64,000 bases of DNA, taken from assembly GCA_905208455.1 (NCBI GenBank), contig CAJLPK010000001.1:6209-70208 (forward strand). Reading direction: 5' to 3'. Of this stretch, positions 44,512-53,027 are shown piece after piece. The notes under the pieces were generated by a model. The model did no database searches. It had not been told where the DNA came from and saw nothing but the letters and a program-made list of their open reading frames with translations. Both the position numbers and the translations under genes were made by a program. This DNA comes from an uncultured Bacillota bacterium. GTDB lineage: Bacteria; Bacillota; Clostridia; Christensenellales; QAND01. Within the stretch, counting starts at the first letter, position 1, and each line of letters opens with the position of its first letter.

Positions 44512-44994
44512 ATGACACTGATAGATTGGATTGCATTGGGCGTCATGCTTTTGGGTGTGATCCTGTTAGTTATAGAGGTCTATGCGCCGGGATTTGGCCT
44601 GCCAGGCTTGGCAGGGCTGCTGTTTTGTGCAGCGGGGATTGCCATGTTTGCCAACACCTGGGCACAAGCAGCCATTGCATTCAGCATTATCGCGGCCATT
44701 GTGGCGGCTGCGTTTGGATTTACCCTGTACTCCGCTTCAAAGGGACGGCTTTCAAGATCCAAGCTGATTTTGAACGATGCGGTCACGGAAAAGGCCGGGT
44801 ATGCCGATTTTGATGCATTGGAAGACTGGGTCGGGAAGCAAGGCATTGCAATCTCGCCTCTGCGCCCGGCGGGCGTTGCGGAAATTGAGGGGAAGAGATT
44901 GGATGTTGTGACCCGCGGTGAGTTTTTGGCAGAGGGAGAGGCCGTGCGTATCGCACAGGTGCAGGGACGGCAAATCATTGTTTGCCATGTATAA
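44512..44994 (+). CDS. NfeD-family membrane protein
   Basis: A 160-aa NfeD protein. Three transmembrane segments (about residues 5-75) contain VIEVYAPGFGLPGLAGLL; the C-terminal OB-fold reads GIAISPLRPAGVAEIEGKRL and GEAVRIAQVQGRQIIV. NfeD proteins work with flotillin-like proteins, and the floA gene follows directly. ATG 44512 has AAAGGTGG; a TATAAT at 44474-44479 is the likely -10 box. Confidence 0.92.
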   Translation: MTLIDWIALGVMLLGVILLVIEVYAPGFGLPGLAGLLFCAAGIAMFANTWAQAAIAFSIIAAIVAAAFGFTLYSASKGRLSRSKLILNDAVTEKAGYADFDALEDWVGKQGIAISPLRPAGVAEIEGKRLDVVTRGEFLAEGEAVRIAQVQGRQIIVCHV

Positions 44995-45015
44995 ACACAA
45001 GAAAGGGAAGAGGAT

Positions 45016-46011
45016 ATGTATTTAGAGGATATGATTGGGCCGATTTTAATTGGGGCGGCTGTTTTGGTTGTCTTGATCTTGTTTTTTACATTTGTTCCTT
45101 TGCGCCTATATATCAGCGCATTGGCGGCAGGCGTAAAGGTCAATATTTTCACACTGGTGGGCATGAAGCTGAGAAATGTAAAGCCTGCCCGTATCATCCT
45201 GCCTATGATAAAGGCGACCAAAGCGGGCCTGGATGTGACCATCAATATGCTGGAAACGCATTATTTGGCAGGCGGCAATGTAGATAAGGTGATCGATGCG
45301 CTCATCGCGGCACAAAGGGCGAATATCCCGTTGGAGTTCGGCAAGGCACAGGCCATTGATTTGGCTGGCCGTGATGTGCTGCAGGCAGTGCAGATGTCTG
45401 TGAACCCTAAGGTGATAGAAACACCGATTGTAGCCGCCATTGCAAAAGATGGCATTGAGCTGAGGGCCAAAGCGCGCGTGACGGTGCGAGCCAATATCGA
45501 TAGGCTTGTCGGCGGCGCCGGGGAGGAGACAGTCATTGCCCGTGTGGGCGAGGGGATCGTTACCACGGTAGGCTCATCCGACTCCCACAAAGCGGTGTTG
45601 GAAAATCCCGACCTCATTTCCCGTACCGTTTTGAATAAAGGGCTGGATGCTGGGACTGCGTTTGAGATTTTATCCATTGATATCGCGGATGTGGATGTAG
45701 GGCGCAACGTAGGCGCACAGCTGCAGATGGACCAGGCAGAAGCAGACCGCCGCATTGCGCAGGCAAAGGCAGAGGAACGCCGGGCCATGGCTGTGGCAAG
45801 GGAACAGGAAATGAAAGCATCTGTACAGGAAATGCGCGCAAAGGTCGTAGAGGCAGAGGCCGATGTGCCTAAGGCGATGGCACAGGCGCTGCGGGAAGGC
45901 AAGCTGGGCGTGATGGATTATTATCAGATGCAGAATGTCATATCTGACACAGAGATGCGCCAGTCCATTGCGGAGGCAGGCAAGGACGACACGCCAGGCG
46001 TGGAGAAATGA
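45016..46011 (+). CDS. floA: Flotillin-like protein FloA
   Basis: A 331-aa membrane scaffold of functional membrane microdomains. A hydrophobic hairpin at about residues 8-35 anchors it; the SPFH-like domain (about 80-210) contains [20 protein letters not shown] and [20 protein letters not shown] sequence; residues 235-290 form a long Ala/Glu-rich coiled coil ([17 protein letters not shown]). It is the B. subtilis YqfA type, in the usual nfeD-floA order. Confidence 0.95.
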   Translation: MYLEDMIGPILIGAAVLVVLILFFTFVPLRLYISALAAGVKVNIFTLVGMKLRNVKPARIILPMIKATKAGLDVTINMLETHYLAGGNVDKVIDALIAAQRANIPLEFGKAQAIDLAGRDVLQAVQMSVNPKVIETPIVAAIAKDGIELRAKARVTVRANIDRLVGGAGEETVIARVGEGIVTTVGSSDSHKAVLENPDLISRTVLNKGLDAGTAFEILSIDIADVDVGRNVGAQLQMDQAEADRRIAQAKAEERRAMAVAREQEMKASVQEMRAKVVEAEADVPKAMAQALREGKLGVMDYYQMQNVISDTEMRQSIAEAGKDDTPGVEK

Positions 46012-46014
46012 TCC

Positions 46015-46521
46015 ATGGAAGCACTCATCGTTTTGTTTTTCTTGTTTTTGATTCCCAGCCTGGGGAACGGAAAGAAGAAAGCACAACAAAAACGCGAAGC
46101 GGAGCAGAGAGTGTTCCGTCAAATGCAGGAGGAGCTTGAGCGCGAGCAGGCGGAAGAGGCGCGGCGTATGAGCGCGGGGGAAGGCGAGCAGAGACGGACG
46201 GAAATGGAAAGAGAGACTGCTCGCCGCGCAGCGCAGACAGAGGCGCGCCAAGCAAGCGAGCCTGGGCTTTACCAGCAAGTTGCTTTTGCACATGCTGTGG
46301 AAGAGAGCTCCGCCTGCACAGCGGATTGGCAGGAAGAGGTGCGCTTGCATACAAGCCGGCAGCCTGCCGGAAACAGTGCGCAGGAAGAGAGCCCGCAAAA
46401 ACCAAAGCGGCGCAATCCATATGCAGCATTGTTCACCCCAGAGGGCGTGCGAAACGGTATGATCCTATCAGAGGTGCTGGGTGTGCGGGGCGGCCGGTTT
46501 GGAAAACGTATAGGGAGATGA
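46015..46521 (+). CDS. Unknown membrane-anchored coiled-coil protein in the floA operon
   Basis: A 168-aa protein with a short hydrophobic N-terminus (ALIVLFFLFLIPSLG), a highly charged Glu/Arg/Gln coiled coil at about 20-80 and a conserved-looking tail FTPEGVRNGMILSEVLG. The tail recalls a short motif at the end of other small floA-linked proteins. The start is 3 bp after the floA stop, so it is co-expressed. No function is known to me; partnership with FloA is an inference. Confidence 0.6.
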   Translation: MEALIVLFFLFLIPSLGNGKKKAQQKREAEQRVFRQMQEELEREQAEEARRMSAGEGEQRRTEMERETARRAAQTEARQASEPGLYQQVAFAHAVEESSACTADWQEEVRLHTSRQPAGNSAQEESPQKPKRRNPYAALFTPEGVRNGMILSEVLGVRGGRFGKRIGR

Positions 46522-46528
46522 AAAGGAA

Positions 46529-46556
46529 AAGGCCCGGTGAGCATGCCGGGTCTTTT
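46529..46556 (+). terminator. Terminator after the floA operon
   Basis: GGCCCGG pairs with CCGGGTC around TGAGCATG, followed by TTTTC. Confidence 0.7.
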
Positions 46557-46632
46557 CTTGCTTAGAGAGAGGGACAAAAAGTAGGCAAACTCCGTAAAAT
46601 ATGATATGATGCTTGAAATTAGGAGGCCCAAA

Positions 46633-47265
46633 ATGGCAATTACGGAGATTCGGCCAGTGGTATGTATGGCATGTGGACATAAACAGAGCGTGCTCGACGT
46701 ACGTCAGATCAATGTGCAGAAAAGACCGGAGATCAAACAAAAAATCTTACAAGGGTCGCTGTTTCCCATGTATTGCCATGCATGCGGAGCAGTGTTGGAA
46801 AAGGCACAGAATTGCTTGTATATCGATCCTGCCATCCCCTTGCTGCTGGAGCTGGCAGCGCCGGGGGAGCCCTGCCGTCTGCAGGAGGTGCAGAGCGGGC
46901 TGGGAGATACAGGAGCCATCATCCGAGTAGTGCGTACGCCGGAGGATATGGCGGAAAAATTGCGCATTTTTGATTGCGGAATGGACGATCGTGTTGTAGA
47001 GATCATCCGCCTATTGATGGTTACGCAGCTGACAGAACAGGATCCGGGGTTGATGGAGGGCAGCCCGATGTTTACTGCGGCGCAGGGAGAGCCAAAGCTG
47101 TCCTGTTTGTGCCGTGACGGCAGTGAGCGAGTATGCCCGATCCCCCAAAAATTGCACCGTGATATCCAGTCGCAGTATCTGGCGGGCAAGGAAGACAGGG
47201 ATACATTGATCGTGGATAGCGCCTGGGTCTACCGGCTTTTATTGTCACAGAAGGGAAGGGGATAG
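46633..47265 (+). CDS. CpXC-domain protein, first copy
   Basis: A 210-aa protein with two Cys pairs, VVCMACGHKQ (about residue 10) and YCHACGAVLEK, which probably bind zinc, followed by VRTPEDMAEKLRIFDCGMDD and a long C-terminal region. The order matches CpXC-domain proteins, whose function is unknown. ATG 46633 has AGGAGG seven bases upstream. The next gene encodes a paralogue. Confidence 0.75.
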   Translation: MAITEIRPVVCMACGHKQSVLDVRQINVQKRPEIKQKILQGSLFPMYCHACGAVLEKAQNCLYIDPAIPLLLELAAPGEPCRLQEVQSGLGDTGAIIRVVRTPEDMAEKLRIFDCGMDDRVVEIIRLLMVTQLTEQDPGLMEGSPMFTAAQGEPKLSCLCRDGSERVCPIPQKLHRDIQSQYLAGKEDRDTLIVDSAWVYRLLLSQKGRG

Positions 47266-47270
47266 CAGCC

Positions 47271-47894
47271 ATGCAAGCAAAGGAGGAAATGGGGATTCGG
47301 TGTCCCCATTGCGGCCGCGTGCAAAAGGTGACACGCTGGCGATTGGTGAATTTGGAAGCAGAGCCGTTGGCAAAGCTGAGAGCGTTCAAGGGCACCCTAT
47401 TTAGGGCGCCCTGCGAAGCGTGCGGAAAGACAATGCAGTTTCAATACCCTTGTGTGTTTTTGGATGAGACGCATCGTGCCTTGCTATATCTTTGCACAGA
47501 AGAGAATGAGCAGGATACACAGACGCTTTCTGCGATTCCGCCGCAGGAAGGATATAAGTTAAGATTGGTGCGTACACCGGAAGATCTGTCGGAAAAATTA
47601 CAAATTTTGGAATGTGGCTTGGAAGATACCGTCATAGAATTGGTAAAGGTATTTTATTTCATGCAATTCCATACCCAATATCCGGAAGAGACCGTGGTGA
47701 GCGCTTTATTTTCAGAGCAGCCTTCAAAATGCATCCGTATGGTTTGCCGGAGCGGACAGGTATACGAGATCCCCTTGCAGAAGGATTATTACAAAAAGGT
47801 ACAAGCGCAATACCAAGAACGAATCTGGAAGCGCTGCGGACAGGGAATGCAGTGTATTGACGCGGCTTGGGCCAGCGGGGTGTTGGAGCTATAA
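47271..47894 (+). CDS. CpXC-domain protein, second copy
   Basis: A 207-aa paralogue of the preceding protein, with GIRCPHCGRVQKV and APCEACGKTM as the Cys pairs and VRTPEDLSEKLQILECGLED in the same place. This copy keeps the CP.C form of the motif, whereas the first has CMAC. The two genes are 5 bp apart, so they form a tandem pair. Function unknown. Confidence 0.75.
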   Translation: MQAKEEMGIRCPHCGRVQKVTRWRLVNLEAEPLAKLRAFKGTLFRAPCEACGKTMQFQYPCVFLDETHRALLYLCTEENEQDTQTLSAIPPQEGYKLRLVRTPEDLSEKLQILECGLEDTVIELVKVFYFMQFHTQYPEETVVSALFSEQPSKCIRMVCRSGQVYEIPLQKDYYKKVQAQYQERIWKRCGQGMQCIDAAWASGVLEL

Positions 47895-47895
47895 G

Positions 47896-48717
47896 ATGAA
47901 AATCATAGATGCACATTTACATTTTTGGCCGGGAGAACCATACTTTGATGAGATAGCGCTGGCAGCAGGACATAAAAATACAGAGACCCATCTCTATGAA
48001 CAATACCAGACGTGTGAAATTGCAATGGGGATTGTAATGGGCAACGATACGCTGGAAAAAGAACGCCACCGTTATCCGTCTTTTTTGCGGTATTGTATTG
48101 GCCTGGACAGCAATTTTACTGCGCAGCATGACCTGCAAAGCACCGTGGATCAGGTGGAATGGCATTTACAGCAATCAAGCTGTGTTGGTATCAAGCTGTA
48201 CCCGGGTTATTGCACTGGTTACGTATCGGACAAGCAGTACCGACCGTATTATGAATTGGCGCGCCGTTATCGAAAGCCGGTAGCGATCCATACCGGGGCC
48301 ACAGCGGGGGCAGAGGCCTGCTTGAAATACAGCCATCCGCTAACCGTAGACGAGATTGCAGCGGAGTATTCTGATGTGCAGTTTGTGCTGTGCCATTTTG
48401 GCAGCCCATGGGTACAGGATGCTGCTGCCGTGATGGCAAAAAATGAAAACGTGGCGGCGGATCTATCTGGCCTATTGGAGGGGTGCCCGGATTTGGAGCG
48501 CCTTTGGGAGGAACAGAGCGCCTTTTTTGCCTATACGAAAATGTGGATGACCTATTTAGGGCAGTATGACCGATTGATGTTTGGAACGGACTGGCCGCTG
48601 GTGAATTTACCGCTGTACATTCGGTTTATACAGAAAATGGTACCAGAATACGCATGGGAAAAGGTGTTTTTTGATAATGCCAACCGAATCTACCAACTGC
48701 ATCTGGAGAAAATATGA
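47896..48717 (+). CDS. Amidohydrolase-2 family metal-dependent hydrolase
   Basis: A 273-aa TIM-barrel hydrolase. The metal motif IIDAHLHFWPG starts the protein; VGIKLYPGY and the His in AIHTGATAG follow; FVLCHFG gives another ligand and LMFGTDWPLVN the catalytic Asp. Members hydrolyse or decarboxylate small organic acids; the substrate here is unknown. It starts 1 bp after the second CpXC gene. Confidence 0.85.
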   Translation: MKIIDAHLHFWPGEPYFDEIALAAGHKNTETHLYEQYQTCEIAMGIVMGNDTLEKERHRYPSFLRYCIGLDSNFTAQHDLQSTVDQVEWHLQQSSCVGIKLYPGYCTGYVSDKQYRPYYELARRYRKPVAIHTGATAGAEACLKYSHPLTVDEIAAEYSDVQFVLCHFGSPWVQDAAAVMAKNENVAADLSGLLEGCPDLERLWEEQSAFFAYTKMWMTYLGQYDRLMFGTDWPLVNLPLYIRFIQKMVPEYAWEKVFFDNANRIYQLHLEKI

Positions 48718-48750
48718 AGCGCATCACAGCGGAAGATACGATGGTAAGTA

Positions 48751-48788
48751 AGGCGCATTGCCTGCAGAATGCAGGGGGTGCGCTTTTT
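48751..48788 (+). terminator. Terminator after the amidohydrolase gene
   Basis: GCGCATTGCCTGCA pairs with TGCAGGGGGTGCGC around a three-base loop, followed by six T. The 430 bp from here to 49150 hold the next gene's promoter and operator; a 25-codon open stretch at about 48885-48969 has no recognisable start signal. Confidence 0.8.
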
Positions 48789-49063
48789 TACGGGATTATT
48801 TTGCAAGAAAAATGAAGGATTTTATAAAATAATAGGAAATCTCTTGACAAAACAAGAAAGAAACGCAAGAATGTAGTTAGTATTGACTAATCAAAGTAAA
48901 AGATGTGTATTTCCCTTTGAAGAGGCTTATTGTGCCAAGATACAGGATGAGATCCGCGGGCTGCCCTAAACTGTTAAAATCAAAACAAAGGCGTACATGG
49001 TAGAGATAAAGCAAGGGTAAGCTTTCATAGAAGATAAAAGCACGGCCAGGAACCTAGCTTTTT

Positions 49064-49092
49064 TTGACATGTATATCATAAAGACTTATAAT
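49064..49092 (+). promoter_or_regulatory. Consensus sigma-A promoter before DUF362 gene
   Basis: TTGACA (49064-49069) and TATAAT (49087-49092) are perfect, with the ideal 17-bp spacer. It is the only fully consensus promoter I found in the window. Confidence 0.85.
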
Positions 49093-49107
49093 ATTACATA
49101 GATAAAT

Positions 49108-49130
49108 TTTATGTTACGTTGTAACATAAA
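49108..49130. promoter_or_regulatory. Perfect palindrome, probable repressor operator
   Basis: TTTATGTTAC and GTAACATAAA form a perfect 10-3-10 inverted repeat around GTT. It lies 15 bp past the -10 box and just before the ribosome binding site, which suits a repressor. The regulator is not identified; no adjacent regulator gene faces it. Confidence 0.7.
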
Positions 49131-49150
49131 TACGCGGTAAGGAGCGATGT

Positions 49151-50020
49151 ATGATGGATAAGGCGAAAGTATTTTTCACAAAAGAGATTACGCCGGAAGC
49201 AATGATCAAAATGTACAAGGCATTGGGCGTAGAGCTGCCGGGAAAAGTGGCTGTCAAGGTCCATTCCGGAGAGGTTGGAAATCAGAATTTTATCCGTCCT
49301 GCCTTTATGAAGCCCATGGTGGATCATGTAAAAGGCACCATTGTAGAATGCAATGCGGCCTATGAAGGAAAACGCGATACCACAAAGGCGCATTGGGAAA
49401 CAATGAAGCTGCACGGATGGACGGACATTGCGCCGGTGGATATTATGGATGAAGAGGGAGAAATGGAGCTGCCTGTGCCCGAGGGAAAGCGTATTCAGGT
49501 CAATTATGTAGGCTCGCATTTGGCCAAGTACGATTCCATGCTGGTATTATCGCATTTTAAGGGACATCCGATGGGCGGTTTTGGCGGCGCGCTGAAGAAT
49601 ATCTCGATTGGCATCGCATCTTCTCATGGCAAAGCATACATCCACGGCTCAGGAAAGCCGGAGGAGATTTGGACGGGGGATCATGATTCTTTCCTGGAAA
49701 GTATGGCGGATGCAGACAAATCCATTATGAAGCATTTTGGCGATAAAATTGCTTTTATCAATGTGATGCGGAACATGTCGGTAGACTGTGACTGCGTTGC
49801 AGAAGCGGCGGATCCCTGTATGAAGGATATTGGGATTTTGGCATCCCTGGATCCTGTGGCGTTGGATCAGGCCTGCATTGATTTGGTCTATCAGGCTGAT
49901 GATGAAGGCAAAGCAGAATTGATTGAACGCATCGAATCCCGGAACGGTACGCTCACCATTAAAGCTGCCGAGGCGGTAGGCGTCGGCACAAGGCAGTATG
50001 AATTGGTGAAGGTAGACTGA
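49151..50020 (+). CDS. DUF362-domain protein
   Basis: A 289-aa DUF362 protein. GKVAVKVHSGEVGNQNFIRP near the N-terminus, LSHFKGHPMGGFGGALKNIS and VDCDCVAEAADPC are family landmarks; the clustered cysteines may bind a metal or Fe-S centre. LASLDPVALDQACIDLV follows. Function unknown. AAGGAGCG precedes ATG 49151; the following ATG at 49154 is equally possible. It has a strong promoter and a palindromic operator, so it is probably repressed until a signal appears. Confidence 0.88.
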   Translation: MMDKAKVFFTKEITPEAMIKMYKALGVELPGKVAVKVHSGEVGNQNFIRPAFMKPMVDHVKGTIVECNAAYEGKRDTTKAHWETMKLHGWTDIAPVDIMDEEGEMELPVPEGKRIQVNYVGSHLAKYDSMLVLSHFKGHPMGGFGGALKNISIGIASSHGKAYIHGSGKPEEIWTGDHDSFLESMADADKSIMKHFGDKIAFINVMRNMSVDCDCVAEAADPCMKDIGILASLDPVALDQACIDLVYQADDEGKAELIERIESRNGTLTIKAAEAVGVGTRQYELVKVD

Positions 50021-50035
50021 TATAAGACAAAGAAA

Positions 50036-50062
50036 AGAGGTATGCATCTGCATACCTTTTTT
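50036..50062 (+). terminator. Terminator after DUF362 gene
   Basis: AGGTATGCA pairs with TGCATACCT around TC, followed by seven T. Confidence 0.8.
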
Positions 50063-50128
50063 TGATTGCCTGCGCTAGGCATTTGCTTATAAATACGGTA
50101 AGATAGTCAGTGGCTAGGGAGGCAAAGG

Positions 50129-51280
50129 ATGAAACAGATCCATATTGGCACAATCATTGCGGAAAAGAGAAAACAAAAGGGCTTAACGCAGCAGGCGCTG
50201 GCCGAGCATGTGGGGATTTCCAAGCCTGCGGTATCCAAATGGGAAAGCGAGCAGAGCTATCCGGATATTGAGCTGCTGCCGGTACTGGCCTCTTTTTTTG
50301 ATTGTACGGTAGATGAGCTGCTAGGATATGAGCCGCAGCTTTCCCGGGCAGAGGTGCAGGCGCTGTATGCAAAGCTATCGGCAGAATTTGTCAGCCAGCC
50401 ATTTGAGAAGGTTTATCAAAAGAGCCGGGCGTTGTTAAAACAATATTTTTCCTGCTGGGTGCTCCAGTTTTACATGGCGCTCTTATGGATCAACCATGCA
50501 GATATTCAAAAGGACAAGCAAAAAACAAAGGAACTCTATTTTGAGGCGCTCGAGGTGCTCAAGCGAGTAGAAAAGGGGAGCAAGGATACCGTGCTTTCCA
50601 GACAAGCGTTGCAGCTGCAAGCCTTTTGCTATTTGGCAGCAGAGCAGCCTAAACAGGCGATAGAGCTGCTGGGGGATATTGTAGAAATGCCGATGCAGAC
50701 AGAAATATTATTGGCAAAGGCGTATTTTGCGGAAGGAGACAGACAGCGCGTTCGGGAATTGCTCCAACAATATATGTATGAAAATCTGATGGGCATCTTG
50801 GATGCTTCGCCGGATCTATTGGCGGCGTATTTAGACGATCCAGAGAAGGCAGAAAACTTTTATCATCGTATTTTGGCTTTAGGGCAGGCGCTGGGGGCGG
50901 ATACGATGCATCCCAGTAAATTTATCCCCATCTACATGGTGGGATGCCAAATGTTTTTGCAAACAGGAAAGCAGGATGAGGCGGCGGCAGCATTAGAACG
51001 GTATTTGGATCTGGCATGCTATGGAAGTGAGCTGGGGTGGCGTTTGCAGGGAAGTGATTTGTTTGATTGCCTGGAACCATACTTTCATTCCAGGTTGTTA
51101 GGGAATTTTGCTCCGCGGGATGGACGCTTTATTGAGCATATATTGATTGATTACGTGGAAGGTACGCCTATGCTGGCAGCATTATGCAAGAGACCGGCCA
51201 TCCAGGCCAAACTGGCGCGATTGAAGAAATTCCAGGAGCATGAAGTGCCGGAGTGCGAAAGGGAGACAGAGACGCAATAG
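50129..51280 (+). CDS. XRE-family regulator with C-terminal TPR-like repeats
   Basis: A 383-aa regulator. Residues 6-65 form an XRE helix-turn-helix (IIAEKRKQKGLTQQALAEHV, ISKPAVSKWESEQSYPDIE, LASFFDCTVDELLGY). The remaining 300 residues are helical and read as TPR-like repeats (AFCYLAAEQPKQAIELLGD; FLQTGKQDEAAAALERYLD). Such proteins often respond to a peptide or protein partner. The target is unknown; its own promoter region is short. Confidence 0.88.
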   Translation: MKQIHIGTIIAEKRKQKGLTQQALAEHVGISKPAVSKWESEQSYPDIELLPVLASFFDCTVDELLGYEPQLSRAEVQALYAKLSAEFVSQPFEKVYQKSRALLKQYFSCWVLQFYMALLWINHADIQKDKQKTKELYFEALEVLKRVEKGSKDTVLSRQALQLQAFCYLAAEQPKQAIELLGDIVEMPMQTEILLAKAYFAEGDRQRVRELLQQYMYENLMGILDASPDLLAAYLDDPEKAENFYHRILALGQALGADTMHPSKFIPIYMVGCQMFLQTGKQDEAAAALERYLDLACYGSELGWRLQGSDLFDCLEPYFHSRLLGNFAPRDGRFIEHILIDYVEGTPMLAALCKRPAIQAKLARLKKFQEHEVPECERETETQ

Positions 51281-51610
51281 ATTGAAAGGACGGCAGAGAA
51301 TCGCTTTTTGACTCATCGCTTGACAGAAACGGTAGGGAATGGAGATAGGATTTCCCAATATACACATTGCCCTATCAAACCTGTCGGGAGTGACGGTGCT
51401 GCGTTCCGCCTTTATTGGACACAGGAGCCGGTAGATTCAGCAGAGCCTGTTGGCACGGATGAGGCAAAGGCGTTCTCATAAATTTTCAGCGTACATGGAA
51501 GAGGGAATAGGCCCTCTGCATTTTGGCAGGTTCTCGAGGATGCTAAGCGGTTGCGCAGCCGCAGAAACGATGGATTGCAGAACAATGAAAAGCATAAGGG
51601 ATGGTATTGC
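51281..51610. other. Gene-free stretch, possibly decayed sequence
   Basis: No gene with a ribosome binding site is visible in these 330 bp. One frame stays open for about 37 codons at about 51369-51482 (CPIKPVGSDGAAFRLYW onward), which could be leftover coding sequence; I do not recognise it. Confidence 0.3.
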
Positions 51611-51648
51611 ATGAAAAGGCCCTGCAAGCAGTTGCTTGCAGGGCCTTC
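51611..51648 (-). terminator. Terminator after thiT
   Basis: AAGGCCCTGCAAGC pairs perfectly with GCTTGCAGGGCCTT around four bases, with TTTTC on the minus strand. Confidence 0.8.
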
Positions 51649-51657
51649 ATGGTATGG

Positions 51658-52491
51658 TTAAGCGGCTTTGGCCTCATGCTGAATACGAATCAGTGCATGC
51701 TTCATACGGGGAATCATGACGATTGCCAAACAAATGATGAGTTCGGGAACCAGATAAGTTGCATTGTAGCCCAAGGAGTAAAGAAGCGGACTTTGCCCTG
51801 CGGGTGCAGAGGAGGCAAAATAGATTACACCGGACAAAACATGGATGAGAAACCGCGCTGCAGAGCCCAGGATAATGCCCAGGGGAAGCTGGTTATCCTT
51901 CCGAAAAAGCCCTGCAACGCCCAGCACAGCAAAGGGGAGGATATAATCCAACAAAAACTGCATGGGATGGATGACATAGGCGCCTTGTACCAGCTGCATG
52001 ATCCCGTCCATTGTACCGGCAGCTATGCCGGGGATGGGCCCGTAGATCCAGGCAAAGACCAGGATGGGCAGCATGGAAGCGGGGGTAACGCTGCCGCCAT
52101 TTGGCATACGATACAGGGTAAGACAAGACAATACAAACGCCAGCGCAACGCACAAAGCGCCGGTGGAAAGCATTTGGATCGTCCATTTTTGCCGCCGCAG
52201 CAGCAAAATGATGCAGACAATGCCAAGGATGGCGACGAGGACAGACCAAAAGACAGGAGAATACAAAAAGGCCGCGGCCGTGGACGCTCCTTCCTCCGGC
52301 TCAATGGAAGGCAGTGCAAAAGCAAACAGCACTGCCAATGCCAGCAGCAATACTACGGCGATGGGCAGCGATGACCCGGCACGCTTGCGCAGCGCAAAGA
52401 ACACCACAGCGCACACGACGACAAGCGCCCATACCACCCAAGCCCATGCGGGCAAGGCTACCAAGTTTTCTAAAAACGTAGAAAACCACAT
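51658..52491 (-). CDS. thiT: Thiamine-specific ECF transporter S component ThiT, N-terminally extended
   Basis: A 277-aa membrane protein. Residues about 105-270 are ThiT-like: RMPNGGSVTPASMLPILVF, VIHPMQFLLDYILPFAVLG, RFLIHVLSGVIYFASSAP and YSLGYNATYLVPELII. About 100 residues with three extra hydrophobic segments come before this; typical ThiT is near 190 aa. A TPP riboswitch and terminator precede the gene, so thiamine uptake is repressed when TPP is plentiful. It needs EcfAAT from elsewhere. Confidence 0.9.
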   Translation of the reverse strand: MWFSTFLENLVALPAWAWVVWALVVVCAVVFFALRKRAGSSLPIAVVLLLALAVLFAFALPSIEPEEGASTAAAFLYSPVFWSVLVAILGIVCIILLLRRQKWTIQMLSTGALCVALAFVLSCLTLYRMPNGGSVTPASMLPILVFAWIYGPIPGIAAGTMDGIMQLVQGAYVIHPMQFLLDYILPFAVLGVAGLFRKDNQLPLGIILGSAARFLIHVLSGVIYFASSAPAGQSPLLYSLGYNATYLVPELIICLAIVMIPRMKHALIRIQHEAKAA

Positions 52492-52524
52492 AGATCAAAC
52501 CACTCCTTTTGACCGCTTCCCATG

Positions 52525-52550
52525 AAAAAACCCGCAACATCGTTGCGGGA
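52525..52550 (-). terminator. Riboswitch-controlled terminator before thiT
   Basis: On the minus strand CCCGCAAC pairs with GTTGCGGG around GAT, followed by six T. It lies between the TPP aptamer and the thiT ribosome binding site and is the likely expression platform. Confidence 0.8.
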
Positions 52551-52577
52551 AACGCTGGCATATGGCTTGATATGCGC

Positions 52578-52664
52578 GCCGCTTCCCTCCGTTGGCATGA
52601 TCCAGACAGGTTCCAAGGGTCGGGCGGATATGCCCTCTCAGCCTTTCGGCACCCCCAGCGGTAC
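52578..52664 (-). promoter_or_regulatory. TPP riboswitch (THI element)
   Basis: On the minus strand the conserved blocks are GGGGGTGCC, GGCTGAGAGGG, GACCCTTGGAACCTG and CTGGATCATGCCAACG, in the right order for a TPP aptamer; CCGCT and AGCGG close the P1 helix. It should fold on binding thiamine pyrophosphate and favour the downstream terminator. Confidence 0.93.
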
Positions 52665-52680
52665 TATTTGATTTTTTTAT

Positions 52681-52710
52681 AGTATAGGGTGAAAGGAAAG
52701 GGTTTGTCAA
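52681..52710 (-). promoter_or_regulatory. thiT promoter
   Basis: On the minus strand TTGACA (52705-52710) and TATACT (52681-52686) are separated by 18 bp, just upstream of the TPP aptamer. Confidence 0.7.
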
Positions 52711-52718
52711 GGATGGAC

Positions 52719-52747
52719 TTGCAACGGTGGAAAAAAGGCGGTATAAT
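52719..52747 (+). promoter_or_regulatory. proS promoter
   Basis: TTGCAA (52719-52724) and TATAAT (52742-52747) are separated by 17 bp and lead into the T-box leader. It is divergent from the thiT promoter only a few bases away. Confidence 0.7.
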
Positions 52748-52754
52748 GCAGACA

Positions 52755-52993
52755 ATCAAGCGACGACCAAGGCCACGTTTTACGCGGCACAGCAGAGAAC
52801 CCGCCCGCAGGCTGAAAGGCGGGTATGCCGGGAGAACGGTTCCCACCTTGCGAGCTTTGCAGTGAAAGCTGCCGCCTGCCGGGCGTTATCGGTACAATGA
52901 GTGGGCAAGTGTACTTGCCAAGTAAGGTGGTACCACGGAAGCATGTCTTTCGTCCTTGCAGAAAAATTGCGGGCGAAAGGCTTTTTTTATGCC
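52755..52993 (+). promoter_or_regulatory. T-box leader of proS
   Basis: The 240-bp leader carries the T-box sequence AAGGTGGTACCACGGAAG at about 52924-52941, followed by a terminator hairpin (CTTTCG..CC paired with GGGCGAAAG) and seven T. Uncharged tRNA-Pro should stabilise the antiterminator and allow proS transcription. I could not place the proline specifier codon with certainty. Confidence 0.85.
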
Positions 52994-53027
52994 CGCCTGT
53001 GAAAGCTTGTTTGGAGGAGGTAGTTCA

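Noticed and set aside
48885..48969. Short open stretch ending FEEAYCAKIQDEIRGLP before the DUF362 promoter
   Set aside because: It has no ribosome binding site and no recognised family; it may be leftover coding sequence, but the evidence is too thin for a gene call.
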